Below, piece by piece: positions 26,661-38,969 of a stretch of 64,000 nt of DNA. Made by a program: the position numbers and the translations under genes. The notes beneath the pieces were generated by a model that saw nothing but the letters and a program-made list of their open reading frames with translations, was not told where the DNA came from and did not search any database. The DNA comes from Flammulina velutipes. Its lineage: Eukaryota > Basidiomycota > Agaricomycetes > Agaricales > Physalacriaceae. How positions within the stretch are numbered: position 1 is the first letter of the stretch; each line of letters opens with the position of its first letter. The stretch is taken from contig CM022374.1 in assembly GCA_011800155.1 (NCBI GenBank), positions 1,984,001-2,048,000 of the forward strand, given 5' to 3'.

Positions 26661-28764
26661 GATCGTGCGGTGCTCTCTCCTCCTCATCTCTCCCCCTCTG
26701 TTTTGGGTTTGGATTGTCCTGTCACAAATTTGCCTAGAACGTTTCTTGCTTTGATTATCTTTAACCGCTTCCATTTTATGACATGTTTACGATATATTCA
26801 CGACCACCTGTTTGTTATAACTACCTACTGCTTCGTTGCATGGACATGGACCCTACTTACTGTACGAACTATCTGTCTCATGTACTTAGATGTGATGCAA
26901 GCACATTGATACGCACTATGTTGGCTCGGGATTCTGAGTATACCGATGTCAGGTCTTTGTGTGTTCCGCCTTTGGATCATTCTTGTAAATGTGGGAGTGG
27001 GAAATGAGAAGCGGAGGGTAGGTTTCAAACCCAATGGCAAGATCGATTTTAGTGGACCCTAGACTGAGAATCATACGTAGCTGTAAGCTTTTATTGTATT
27101 GTGGCGCAACATTGCGCGTGTGCAGGCACGCATTGTGTTTTGGGGGATTTTCGAGGGACGGAAATGGATATGACTTATTTGGGTTGGCTTGTTCTTGAAA
27201 GAGTTTCCAGGAGATGTGTTCTAATAGCTCAACAGCGATAGACCATTAATCACCACTCATTGTTACGCGATCGGTCATGGACCATATGGCGAAGCACGTC
27301 CAAGAGCAAGAGGCGTCGGTGTTGTCAGGTTTGCGCCTGAGACGAGGCGGCATCAATTCAATCGTAATTGTAATGTGAGAGCTTCGAACAATTCAACGCC
27401 GAACATCTGTAAATGACAATGATATGTCAATGTGGACATGTTCATTTTTCTCGATGGCAACAGAGCTAGCTACTTATCGACCTAGTGCGGAGCATGGAGA
27501 TGGCCAATGGTGGGTGTGGCGCCGCAGAACCAATCCCTGAGCCTCACGGCACGGTCACGGTCAATCATTGCGTTAGACCCGGCGATCTGACATATTAAAC
27601 ATGAAGAGATGAGATGGTGAGTAGGTGACCGCAAAAGTGCGATGGCGGGCCCCGAACTTATGGTATTGCAGCTGGATTGGGATAACCCCGCCGCCCGACC
27701 GATGAAACCAAGCCATGAGAGCGTCCCCACCGTTTCACGACTCTCCAAACCAAAAGGAATCAATAGCATCATGATCGCGGCAACCAGCTGTAGAGGGATA
27801 TCACCGAAAGACCGGCGGAAGGTACTTTGGGCGCTCCGAGACTAGAGTTTGAGAGATTGTCGATATTGGGTGCTTCTGTTGGGCGTTTAGGATTGGCAGT
27901 CGATCCCGGGAGGAGAAAAAGAAGTATGATATACCCGACGCGCATGTCTGGTGCCAAAGGAATTGAGTTGTGGACACTTGTGTGTCCCCCGAGGCCCGCG
28001 CGCCACATGTGGCGCGCGTGAGGGGATCGATTGCCTGCCCCCCTCCGACCTTCTGGCCATGCCCTGAATCCGACAACCGAGGGCTTCTGAGCTGCGAGAT
28101 TGCATATCGTAGAAGAACTCACGCTGATTCACAATGTCCTTCCCTCCCCCACAGCTTAAGCGCCTTCGTCATATTCTTCAGCGCTTAGCGCTTAGGGCAA
28201 AGCCATAATTCGTCCGCAGGCCGTCAGATGAGTTGCTCCACGCCACGTTACAACGGGATGATATCTACCGGACGGCGCGAAGCTGAGTAGAAAAGGAAAT
28301 CCCTCCGATCAGTGGGGACAGACTCTCTCGATTGTCATGGAGGTAATTGGAGGATGCCGAAATAAGCACAAGGCATGGTGTGGCGGTTGCGTACACGCCA
28401 CCACATGTCGTGGAGGCTGGGCTGTCCCGGAACCTCCATGTCAGCGCTTTTGAATTGCGCCACAACGGGCAATTAAACGGGTGGAACGTGCCCTGGTAAC
28501 TGTGGGAGGAAGGAGGAGGTTCTAATCGGGAAGAGATGCAGCGTACAGCAATCGTTGATGGCCTATTGAGTTTCTTCGGAAGCCGTATTGCGTGACAGTT
28601 ATTCAAGGTGGCTGAGGTCCCAGTGCCTGCAACGGGAGAAGGCGTGCACGAGACCCGTAGAGACTAGTATCAGTTTCGCAACAGCCATACTCTGGGTTGG
28701 GACACACAACTGCACATGGAGGAATGTTACAACGCGTTAGAAGATATACATTGGGAGTTCTCCT
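26661..28764. other. 2.1-kb convergent intergenic region, no supported gene
   Basis: Lies between the 3' ends of the kelch and ACBP genes, so no promoter is required. Open frames up to about 117 aa (minus strand 27769-28122 and 27482-27772) have no recognisable domain, start context or splice logic. It contains exact TGTGGCGCAA copies at 27100-27109 and 28455-28464 (reverse) and the palindrome at 27997-28018. The 2.1 kb is unusually long for this gene-dense window, so a non-coding RNA or decayed element is possible. Confidence 0.45.
27997..28018. repeat. 22-bp perfect palindrome with GTGGCGCG arms
   Basis: Each arm reads CGCGCGCCACA and its exact complement, centred on CCACATGTGG between 28007 and 28008. 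It joins two head-to-head copies of the GTGGCGC core found in the dispersed intergenic 10-mer, and includes an E-box-like CACATGTG. Confidence 0.8.
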
Positions 28765-29293
28765 TTAGACAGAATCAAGGTCAGCTAGATATTTCTTGAA
28801 CTCCTCGGTTTCGCCCTTCTCTAGGATCTGATGAAGGAAGGAGATTAAAATCACGCGTAGCGTTGTGGGGAGATGGGTGGGAACTTGCCTCGCGGAGTTT
28901 CTCGACGTATTTGGTCTGCGCGTCCTCCTTGGAGGTGCCCTCGACCTTCTTCCAGGCGTCCCTACGAGTGTGAGTGAGGAAAAGGGAGTTTGTGTGGCGC
29001 TGTATACGTACCACTTTGCCTTGCCAACAAAATCGAGGATGCCAGGACGGTCGGTATTGACATCGCCGACGGTGGCTTTGAGGCTCGTTATCAGCGACGC
29101 GGAAGAGATCCGAAAGATCGCAACATACCTTGCTTGTAATACGAGTAGAACTAGGGGAATCATCAGAGATCGTCAATGAAATGGTAGCATTAATACTAAC
29201 ATAGAGCTGGTCGTCCTGGGACGGCTTTACTGGGCCCTCTTTAGGCAGGCTCTGGACGATCTCGACTGCTTTGTTGAATTTGGCTTCTGACAT
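28765..29293 (-). CDS. ACB1: Acyl-CoA-binding protein
   Basis: Small cytosolic carrier of long-chain acyl-CoA esters, 104 aa, which is normal for fungal ACBP. The spliced product reads [20 protein letters not shown], then [20 protein letters not shown] with the family YxxYKQAT motif, [20 protein letters not shown] and [20 protein letters not shown]. Introns are 29151-29200, 29076-29128, 28962-29011 and 28828-28888; the last is GC-AG (donor GCAAGT) and is needed to join EKLREILEKGE. The start is the ATG at 29293; an upstream in-frame ATG would add a non-conserved leader. Functionally it would buffer the acyl-CoA made by the fused fatty acid synthase at 44275-56964. Confidence 0.95.
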
Positions 29294-29637
29294 GATGGTA
29301 AGAGGACAAACAAGTTGGGCCGCCGGAATGTTGGGGGATCCCAATAACGCGTAAATCACAGGCTAATCCCATCGATCACGACATTCTCCCCCCAAAATGG
29401 GACGCCGAACCGAAGAGCACTGCCAGCAGCTGCGCCACACATTAAACGCAGAGCAGTGCAACCATCTCGCAAGAAGCGGCACCGCAACGCTGCGCCACAT
29501 TTGCAGTGCGCCACAGGGCCATGCACATGACATCATCTCACGTGGCCACACAGCCTCTTTCGCCAAGTTGGATTTGTCGTCGTCACCGTCAGTGTCTGTA
29601 AGTAGCACGACGCTCTCACCGCCATTGCCACGCCAAA
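29294..29637. other. Divergent promoter, ACBP and PH-domain genes
   Basis: Three copies of the TGCGCCACA core occur at 29431-29439, 29491-29499 and 29507-29515, the densest cluster of this motif in the window. An ATG at 29397 opens a frame through this region but its composition is not protein-like. Confidence 0.55.
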
Positions 29638-31234
29638 ATGCCATCTTCTGCGCCAGCGCCGTCGCCCCAGGAAATTCAACGCAAACTCTCGGTGCACGCT
29701 GCTGTAAAAAGCCCAAAAGTACGTTCTCATTGTGCACTTGCTTTGTCGCCTTGCTCAACGACATACAGCCTCCAAGCGTCTTGACAACGGCGCTCTCAGG
29801 CGTAGACTCGGATTCCGACTCAATTCTCACTCCCGACGTGGCGCCAACGACGCCCTTGGCCGCCTCTGTCACCCACGGCGGCGCGCTTACCCAGCCGCCG
29901 TTGTCGTCTATAGCAGAAGCAAGAACGAACAGCGGCGGAGAGGATACGGAGGACGAAGAGGACGACCAGGAAGGCGGATGGAAATCAGCCACTCGACACA
30001 ATTCAGTCGACGAAACAGTAATCAAGACGGGATATTTGTGGAAGAAGGGCGAACGCAGAAAGGCAAGTATCTCCTATTGAATACCTTTGCTGCTTGCTTA
30101 GCCGCAACAAACAGACGTGGAAAAAGCGCTGGTTCGTGCTGCGCCCGACGCAGTTGGCATACTACAAGACAAATGCAGAGTATCAGCTCCTTCGTCTGCT
30201 CGAACTATCAGATATCCACGCCTGTACCACTGTTTCTCTCAAACGACATGAAAATACCTTTGGGCTCGTCTCGCCCACCCGGACTTTCTATTTGCAGGCC
30301 AAAGCCGCCAAGGACGTCCACGACTGGATATCAGCCATAGACGAGGCTCGTCAAACGCTGCAGGCATCATCGACACAATCCTCAGCCTCCAATCCTATTC
30401 CTATACCACAAGCTCAAGAACGCACATCCAGCTATATCCCCCCGCCAGTCACGCCGTCTCCCCCTTCCCATATCCAGTACATACAAAACGCCACTTCCTC
30501 AGACTCCGAAGACGCCTCTCCTGGTAGCTACAGGACTCACTCCATGTCGTCGCAGCAACGGCCGAGCGTTACCGCATCACCTTCAAAATCGCAGTCAACA
30601 GGTGTCAACGATCCGACAAAATCTGTCTTGTCGGGGTACCTGACGAAATGCGGCTCGAAGCGGAAGAACTGGCGCAAACGCTGGTTCGTCCTCACTGGCG
30701 AACGCCTCACGTACTATGCTAGTCATATGGTAAGATATTTCATCTTGATGCACGTCTATCTTACCGAGCGTTACTCAGGATTCAAAACCACATCGACAAT
30801 TCGCACTAGGCGAAATTCTCGACGCTCTGGAATGCGATCTACAACAGCATCGTCAAAATCATCCCCCTACCGCGTCTCCACCGGCACCCAGTGGCGGCGA
30901 GAGCGAAGATCCTTACAGCAGCCATGCTTTCAAGATTGTCACTTCCAAACGAACTCTGCTGCTGTGTGCACCGAACGAGGAGGACGAGATCAAGTGGCTT
31001 GGCGCCATTCGTGCATTGATTGCGCGTCGGACTGGGACGGGTGGAGAGTCGGTGCCTAAAAGCTCAGGAATCATGCATGCTTCGCTGTCTTCCAGCACGG
31101 ATGCAAGCCCAAACAATTCGGGATTTGCGTCAGGCGCTACGAGTGCGCTAAAGGGGAAGGTTAGACGGCTAAGCACAAGTGGGTCCACGTTTGCGGGGAA
31201 TAGCGTTATACAAGAGGAAGGAACCGAGAAGTGA
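29638..31234 (+). CDS. Tandem PH-domain protein, Opy1-like
   Basis: 481-aa protein with two pleckstrin homology domains, the arrangement of yeast Opy1, a phosphoinositide sensor at the plasma membrane. It starts MPSSAPAPSPQEIQRKLSVH (ATG at 29638). An acidic linker (GGEDTEDEEDDQEGG) precedes PH1: TGYLWKKGERRKTWKKRWFV ... TFGLVSPTRTFYLQAK ... DVHDWISAIDEA. A Ser/Pro-rich linker follows, then PH2: SGYLTKCGSKRKNWRKRWFV ... AFKIVTSKRTLLLCAPNEED ... WLGAIRALIARR. Both beta1-beta2 loops carry the K-x-n-(K/R)-x-R pattern that binds phosphoinositides. Introns are 29719-29768, 30063-30114 (GC-AG, donor GCAAGT, inside PH1) and 30730-30778 (inside PH2). Orthology to Opy1 is by architecture only. Confidence 0.85.
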
Positions 31235-31936
31235 TATGTGGCGCAATTTAATACCCCGGGATTCTTCTTCTCATTACTACTACATACGTTGGAACTCTAC
31301 GCCACGGGGATGTACATCTATTTCAGATTCGTTTATTCTGTGTATAGGAAAATTAATCTTGTCAACTACGGTAATTCAGGTTGTGAGATGATTTGCGTGT
31401 GGGATTGGCCACTGAGTTAAGGGTTAGGCTGCACCCGTCATCGTCGACCGTCAAGCACGGAACTTGAAGGACGTGAGCTTGGAAACCAAGCAGCAGCGGA
31501 GAAGCACGAAGCATGTCTTGTAAGAGCGGGATTTGCCATCGTACAAGGTTCTCGGAGATTGGTGACCCATGTGCAAGAACAATAGGGACCTTGCGCCACA
31601 CTTTCATTATCCTCGGGGTTCACAATTTACCTGAGCTGTGTGTGCACGAGTAGGTTGAGCGAAGATCCCGAGCACAGCAACCTAGATGAACCTGCAGCAA
31701 GGGCAGCCCAGTGCAGAGAAGAGTTTCGGGGTCTCCCGTCGATATCTCGCACCCGTAAGGAAATGTGCGTGATGTGACAGATCTGAATCTGCCTTTTTAC
31801 AGCACTCTTGTTTTGGTGGCCTTATATTAAGGACAAGTTCTCATCATGAACTCTACAGCAATCCCTTCCTCGCTCTCCGACTAACTCACTCATCTATCCC
31901 ACCATTGGCTCGTCGCCACCACAAACATCGACAGCA
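31235..31936. other. Intergenic, PH gene to first Zn2Cys6 gene
   Basis: No gene supported. Exact copies of the dispersed 10-mer lie at 31237-31246 (forward, immediately after the stop codon) and 31591-31600 (reverse). Confidence 0.55.
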
Positions 31937-33973
31937 ATGCCTGCGCCGAAGAACGGCATCAAGAAACACAACGGCGGCGGGGCGTCTAAGGCTAAAGGCC
32001 AGATACGCGCCAAGTCCGGCTGTTATACCTGCAGGATTCGGAGAAAGGTCAGCGTCTCTTCACTGATACAGATCTCTAATTAACCATCTTTCGCGAAGAA
32101 ATGCGACGAGGCGCGAAACGACGAAGGCCGATGCGCAAACTGCGAACGCCTCAAGGTCCAGTGCCTTGGATTTGGGCCCAAACGGCCAGATTGGCTCAAG
32201 GTATGCTCAACGACGCTCAGGGTAACGGGGACTAACCTTGTCGTCGCGTAGGACAAGCAGTCTGACTGGATTAAGCGTATTAAAGCACATTGCGCAGGCA
32301 GCGGCAAGAATCGCGCCTCGACGTCCTCCCCCCAGGCCACAGACTACCTCGTCCTCCTTCCACTGGACGAGAGCGACGGAGACATGTCTCCCCGCGACAG
32401 TCCTGCCTCCCATACCTCTTTCGAACTTCCAGAATACCCCGATTTCTCGGCGACAACGCCACAGATGATTGACCCTCTATACACCTTCGACGATACCTCA
32501 GCTCTATGTACGCTACTCCCCTGCTTTGGCTGTTCGATGCTCACATCATCCTCTTAGCCGCTGGCATGTCGACATTCGACGCCACATCCTATGATCCCCT
32601 ATCTACTCTATCTAGTAAGAATGTGTACTACTAATCATGTATCACGCCATGTAATAACAATTTCTTCAGCCGTCGCCACGATTAGCCACCTGGCCCCGTC
32701 CTACAATGCAAACTATCTGGCTAGCGACTACGATTTCCCACTTGAGGATGAATTATACCCATACGGTGCAATTCAGCCAATGCTAATGCCTGGGGATGCT
32801 ATAGTCAACCACTATATCCACCACTACGTCAACGAGGTGGCGGGCAAACAATTTCTCCTCATTGATAGAGCGACACTAGCGTTTCTCTCCGAGACCATCA
32901 ACAACAGTTCGGGCGGTCTTGCTTTCTCTGCGGTCCGCCTGTTATCAAACATCCACGCGCAACGACAGGTGCATGGTGATGTATCCTGTTTCGCCGGCCC
33001 CGCGATCATGAACCAGTACGAACTCACCAAGCAACTTCTGTCCCACCGCCGGCAGACACACGTATACACGGCGGATGAAGCTTGGGGTGCACTCTTTGTC
33101 ACTTCATCATTCCTATTTGACGGAGGCCGGGGCGAATGGGATCTCTGGATTCATGTTGCGTGCCAGTACGCACGACGGTTCGTCAAGGACGACCCGCGAG
33201 GCGCTTTGGCTCGTTCAAACCCGCCCGAGCGACTCCTCATCAAATCTGCGATTTGGTTCGATGTTCTCGCCGCTGTTACGACTCGTCGTCGGCCAGAGAT
33301 GATGCGCGAGATTCGGCAGCTGTTCCACCCGCAAGTCAGTCGCATCCAGGACATAGAGGAGGAGGACGACGTGACCTCCATGATGTCGCCGATGGGCTGT
33401 GAGAGCCGTGTAGTGTGGGCACTGGCCGAGACGCTCGATCTGGCGATGTGGAAGGAGGAGAAGCTCAAACTCGGCCAGCTCAGCGTCCCCGAGCTATACA
33501 ATCGGGCTCGCGAAATCGAGACCTACCTCTCTCAACCACCGGCCCAGTGCACTTCCCAAGACCAGACTGCCCTCAAACGCTATTTTTGCTCGGAAATGTT
33601 CCGCACCTCGACTATCCTGTTCCTGCGCTCCGTTGTGTCTGGCAGCCATCCCGCCGTCTACGAGATTAGGTCGGCCGTCAAGAACGTCTTTGGCGTTCTC
33701 AACAAAATGAGGCGCGACTTCCCAGAGATCGTGCCCTCCGTCGTGCGCATGACGGTCTTTTCGTTCTTCCTCTGTGGCAGTTTGACGGACGAGGATTCGT
33801 CGCGGAGGGATATATTTACAATCCTGAATGGAGAGGGGAATGTAGGCAATTGTTCGTCACTCGGCCGTTTGTTGCAGCATCAGATATGGTCCAACAGGCC
33901 TCTGATGTCGACGAGCCCCGATCCGGTTCTGTGGCGTGAGGCGTTGCAGGCTGAAAAGATGTTGCTGGTTTAG
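31937..33973 (+). CDS. Zn2Cys6 fungal transcription factor 1
   Basis: 609-aa zinc-cluster regulator. The DNA-binding domain is near residues 35-70: SGCYTCRIRRKKCDE, then GRCANCERLKVQCLGFGPKR and PDWLKDKQ. The six cysteines follow C-x2-C-x6-C ... C-x2-C-x6-C. The rest is a helical regulatory domain of the fungal-specific type (for example LAPSYNANYLASDYDFPLED and RDIFTILNGEG), which I could not assign to a pathway. Introns are 32048-32098 (directly after the RRK of the cluster), 32201-32251 (after PDWLK), 32508-32557 and 32615-32669. A start at 31937 gives a basic N-terminus with no alternative upstream. A related gene follows in the same orientation. Confidence 0.88.
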
Positions 33974-35168
33974 AATGGCTATGTACTTTTGTTCTGATGG
34001 ATTATGCTTTTTTGCTTTCTTGTTGTCGTTTTTCTTGCTGCATCATACTGTACCTATCCGATAGCTTGTATCATCATCTCATTCACCGCCTGCTAGATGG
34101 ACATGCTGTTATACTGCATGCCAGGTGTATGCAGTGCAAAATCATATATTGAATTTCATACGTTCCATCGCCAGAGTCATATGTGGTCCTTGTTCCTTTT
34201 TTGGAGCGTGTTGTTCTGCGTACATGGAACGATCAGTGCAGCAAGTCGGGAGGCGTAGTTCGCTAACCCCTCCATGATTGTGTATGATACACTTAATTTC
34301 TTCGTCCTTGTTCCAAAAGTGGACATGTACGCTGGCGAGGGAATAGATACCGAGGTCCGCGGGGGCGATGAAAGTAAGGGCATCAAACGTGGAAACACTG
34401 CCCAGCTCGAGCAACCACGATCCAATAGAGTCATGTCATGTCCGCAAATCTGTTGCCCTGTAAATCCTGAACGTGAACTCGGCGCATGTCGCGGCAGCTT
34501 CGGGGGGTTACATAACGGTGAGAGTGATGAAGAGACGAGGGTCAACGACCACCTCCACGTCCAACAGTACTATATCACCGTTGTTCATATCAATTATTCA
34601 TGATTCGTATCTCGAACTTGACGTCGGGAGAGAAATTCTCGCGATTGGCAGTAAGACTAGAACTAGCGACCGGCACCAGAAGGTATTCTGCCACTACGTC
34701 CCCCCATACATTTCTTTCTTCGATCCCTCCATGCGGTTTCCCCTTGTGGATCGGCAACATTCCAGGACCGTTATAGCATGAGTGCCCGATACCCAAGGAG
34801 GAGGTTCTGCCAGCCTGGATCGCTGGTGATCTGATTTGATATCATTGAATCTCGGTAGAGTCCCTGCACAGACGCCGCCCGAGAAACTCAGAAATATGCT
34901 TTCCCCAGCGACCAAAGGCGACAACGTACGAGCTCCAGTCAGCCAAAAAGAATTAGAAATGTCCTGGGAACAGCATCAATAGATCAACGGGACGACCCCG
35001 GTGGCGTCTATCTCCTTGTGGCACCTTCCCCTTCCAACACAGCCAATACCAACCGGCATACAAGCGGACCCTGGACTTATAACGTATTCACCTTTTGTCT
35101 TTCCGACTTTCTTAAAGTGGCAGACTCAATCCTCGACGATCATCACCTCACCTCGCTCTTCTCCTTGG
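33974..35168. other. Intergenic between the two Zn2Cys6 genes
   Basis: 1.2 kb with no supported gene. Short open frames (for example minus strand 34177-34545) have no recognisable domain. A GTG-initiated in-frame extension of the next gene reaches 35001 but lacks an ATG. Confidence 0.5.
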
Positions 35169-37607
35169 ATGAACTACAGCGCCCCGCCTGCTTTTGCGCC
35201 CAGTTCATCATCGTCTTCTAATTCTGCGAGCCCTTCGCCGAGTCTATTACCTATCTCGATGGTTGCTTCACCAGGTCGAGTATCTCCTGCACTGAGCAGC
35301 GGCAGCAGCCAAGGAACCCCAAGTCGTCGAACGTCAAGTTTGCCTCAACGTTCCTCTTCAGGTGGAAAAGGCGGATGTTGGTAAGCCCACCACGCTCATC
35401 GTGATCTAATTCCAGCTGATGATCGCGTCCAGGACATGTCGTCTTCGAAGAAAGGTAGATAGACATTGTGCTAAACTCAACGCTAAAACACTAAACGCGG
35501 CTTGTCAGAAATGCGACGAAGAACGCGACGGAGACTCGTGTCGCACCTGTAAACGCCTAACCATCGAATGCCTAGGTTGGGGAGCAAAACGTCCGGACTG
35601 GATGAGAGTGAGTGGTCGTTTGCTGGCAGCGATTTGCACGGACCTAACCCTGCTCGCAGGACAAACAAGCTGTGGAAACTTACAAAGGCGAAATCAAGGC
35701 GAAACTGACTCGCGCAGGCCTCATTCGTGGCCAACCTCGCACATCGCTGATGGCTGTCAGAGGCTCCACCACGCGTTCTTCATCATACAGCCGCCTCTCC
35801 GCTACGAGACCAAAGTCACCCTCAAAGTCTCACTCAGCAGATTCGAATACACTTGGTCTTGATATCAATCTTGCCTCGTTCAACTACTCATTCGATCAGT
35901 CCAATTTGAATGGTCTAGGAGGTACTTGTGTTCTCACCATCAGCATTTGTCCGTTTCTGACTACTCCCTCCATAAAAGGATTGACGAATGGCTATCAGCT
36001 GCCAGGTGCTTCCTACAGTGATTCGAATCTGGATTTCGGTGGTTCCATGTTTTCTTACTCACCGCAATCATCATCCGTCACCAGCGAGCCGATCCTAGAC
36101 TTTGATATGGGGCTGTTCGCGTCGACGCACAACCCCGACACTTTCGACTTCACTATTCGCCCTCCGTCCCCCATTAACCATCTTCCGCTATTAGCGGGAC
36201 AAAACTCCATCCAGGAAAGTCATGTCATGTATTTTTTTGAAAATGTCCGCAAGTCGACCTTTCGTCTCGGAGGACACGCGTTGACGAATGTCACATACTC
36301 CGTGAGTGTCGCGTTCCTAAGTCGAGGGAACCCTTTGGTCTAACCGCATGTGCCAGTTGATCGTACAAGATCCTAGAGGTGCGGTGACCAATGCTGTATG
36401 CGCTATCTCCAGCCTGCACTTTACGCGCATGCGGGTTTCCCAAGGTCTTGAAGCCCCCGATCCGAACCCGGAGCATTCGACTGCGCAGTTTTTCCACGAT
36501 GAAGCCTTCTTCCAGCTGTCGAGTGCCAAGCAGACGAAAGGTTGCCACGATGATAGTGATGTCCTCGCTGCGATTTACCTTATCTGCTATGGCCAGCTCG
36601 CAGGCAATAGTGCGGACTATCATGCTCTGCTCACGATCGCGCTTGACTGGATGGCGCAAACCGGGTTGACGACAGACGAGAACCCAAAATTGTCGCTTCT
36701 GAACATGAGTCCATCTCGGCAGTTGGCAGTAAAGCTAACCATGGTAAGTCTTCAGTAACTCGATGTCAAACACAATACTGACGTACCTGAGCAGTGGGCA
36801 GAAGTCTTCTCTTCTTTCTCTGCCTCACGGCCACCAAAATACCTGACGCTGTACAGACGTCTCCTCGAAGACGAAGATGTTTTCTGGGGTATGGACAACG
36901 GCATGGTTTCTGGTCTGCAGATGGACACGCTGACTGGATGCCCGGACGAAGTGTTGTTGTGCATCGCGGAGGTGTCAACGCTGGCCCACTGGAAGACGAC
37001 GGAGCAGCGAAAAGGCTCGTTGAGTATACGCGAGCTGTTGCGTAGGGCGGACGAGATCGAGCAGCGCCTGCGCTCTCGGAAACCACACCCACGACAAGGC
37101 GAGGTGCAGCTGCATCCGAGCCTGACGCACACGATGATGGTCGATGGGATCGTCATGCCTCAGTTCCCTAGCGAAGAGACCTCGCGATTAGTAGGGACCA
37201 TCTACAGGGAAACGGCATTACTTTACCTCCACACAACAACGAACGATATGCATCCAGGTAAGAGAAGTCAACGTCCATAGATCGATGAGGTGCTAATACG
37301 ACCTGTAGGTATACCTGAGATCGCAACAGGCGTCAACAACGTTGTCCGGCTGCTGCAGAAACTAGTGCCTTCAGAGCTCGACAGATCTTTGATGCTGCCG
37401 ATATGTCTAGCAGGGTGTATGTCGGACGACTCTGCGCAGAGAGATCTTCTAAAAGCTCGTTTACAATCACAAGATGAAAATATTGGCAACCTACTGCGAA
37501 CGAGACTGTTGATGGAAGCCGTGTGGCAGAAGCGCGATACACGAGGAGGGGCCATCGACTGGCGGGAGACACTGAGGGAGCGGTGCCCTAATTTGCTTTT
37601 GGTGTGA
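35169..37607 (+). CDS. Zn2Cys6 fungal transcription factor 2
   Basis: 688-aa zinc-cluster regulator related to the preceding one. After a Ser/Pro-rich N-terminus the cluster reads GGCWTCRLRRKKCDEERDGD, then SCRTCKRLTIECLGWGAKR and PDWMRDKQ. The regulatory region shows RGAVTNAVCAISSLHFTRMR and YHALLTIALDWMAQTGL. Introns are 35381-35432, 35455-35508, 35608-35659, 35922-35978, 36302-36356, 36744-36794 and 37258-37308. The second and third match positions in gene 1; the first is extra and leaves a 22-nt exon coding TCRLRRK. Intron 35922-35978 is 57 nt with no in-frame stop, so it could be retained. Start is the first ATG (35169). Targets unknown. Confidence 0.86.
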
Positions 37608-38969
37608 TATGGTTGGGCTCTGTGGCGTCATGATATTAATACCCTTCGACCTTCGAGATACTGTAGTTGTTACCTTTCTATTACTTTGAATACCGTGTAT
37701 TATAGACTGTATCCAGATCGTGCTTTGTATCCTATTAGAATCATATACACAATAGCTTAACACTACGCACCAGTAAATGCGCCACGCTTTGGTGACGCCC
37801 CCGACGTGTCCGAGTTTTCCGAGCAATGCCCGAGTAGCAATGAGGGTGAATGATTGTACGCACATGCCTCAGAAAGGACTGCGTTCCCTTCAGAAACATT
37901 GCTAACATATCCCGACGTCAGTAAATTGCACCCTAGTCATCAATGCGGTCCCTACGCAAAGCAGCACCTATTTCCCGGTCGATACGGGAATCCTGGAAAG
38001 TCTTTGGAAGAGTTTCGCCAAATTTCATGCATAACAACGAATTGAAGGTAATCCAAGCGCCCAAGATAGGTTGAACAGTTGCGGGTCGATGAGGGAAAGC
38101 AAGGATGGCACATTTCCCAGCCAACTTGGAGGCTATAGTCCTTTTGTTTATACCGAAGGCACCGGTGTAAACAACTTTGATCACGTGCGTGAATGGGCGC
38201 TCTCTTTGGGCGCTCCTTTCGCCACACTTGAACAGCATTTCTCACGGCTCTTCTGCATCTCCCATTGCGATTTTTCCTACGCTTATACCTTTATCGCTCG
38301 GAATCTACGTATCTCATTATGCTGCCCTCATGAACGCTCTTGTGCTCTCGTTAACTAGGAAAACTCGCGTCACTCAAGCTGTACTTGCGCCCAAACCTGT
38401 GCGCTCGCTGATTCATTCAATACAATGGTCTGTACATAAACCCGCACTATGCTGATCTCCAGCGGCTGAAATCAAAGCTATAGTGGATCCTTTCTTTGTT
38501 GGCTGTTCTCGAGACGTATCTCAAACTCGTACTCTGTGCTCAGCCGTACGAACTCCTTGATGTAGGTTTTCTTTAGTGAACAGCTGTGTCGAATGACGAG
38601 CTTGTAGTCATTGATAGCTGTATCCCGCCGTACACATCCCAAGTCACGTATCACGGTATCAAGTATTCAACTCAATGGGCAATCTCATGGGATATGCATA
38701 ATTGGACCATATATGCCTAAGGTGTGGTCCATTGCTTGTTGATTCAGCATGACTTGGTATGAGTAGACAAACCGCAGTGTTTCATCTCCTTGAAGCCAAA
38801 TAACTCTATGGTCTTGAAAAATTGCCGCGGATCTCCCGACGCATCCCAAAAATGTCAAAAATGACCGCCAACTCCCAAGTAGTACCATTGAATGTTAAAC
38901 AAGAAAGAGATAGCCATAATGGGGTCCGTCTATATCAGATCAATTACGCCACATAAGTAACGGCCCGTC
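37608..38969. other. Convergent intergenic region, no supported gene
   Basis: Between the 3' ends of the second Zn2Cys6 gene and VTC4. Open frames up to about 100 aa are unconvincing. Near copies of the dispersed motif occur (ATGCGCCACG near 37778, TTACGCCACA near 38944). Confidence 0.5.

Noticed and set aside
27482..28122. Minus-strand frames of 96 and 117 aa as genes
   Set aside because: No domain, no consistent splice structure and GC-rich low-information sequence; kept only as a possibility in the intergenic note.
29397..29637. Longer N-terminus for the PH-domain protein from an ATG at 29397
   Set aside because: The frame passes through three copies of the intergenic motif and has a non-protein-like composition. 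The ATG at 29638 gives a clean exon joined in frame by a normal 50-nt intron.
35001..35168. Longer N-terminus for the second Zn2Cys6 protein
   Set aside because: It depends on a GTG start; the first in-frame ATG is 35169.
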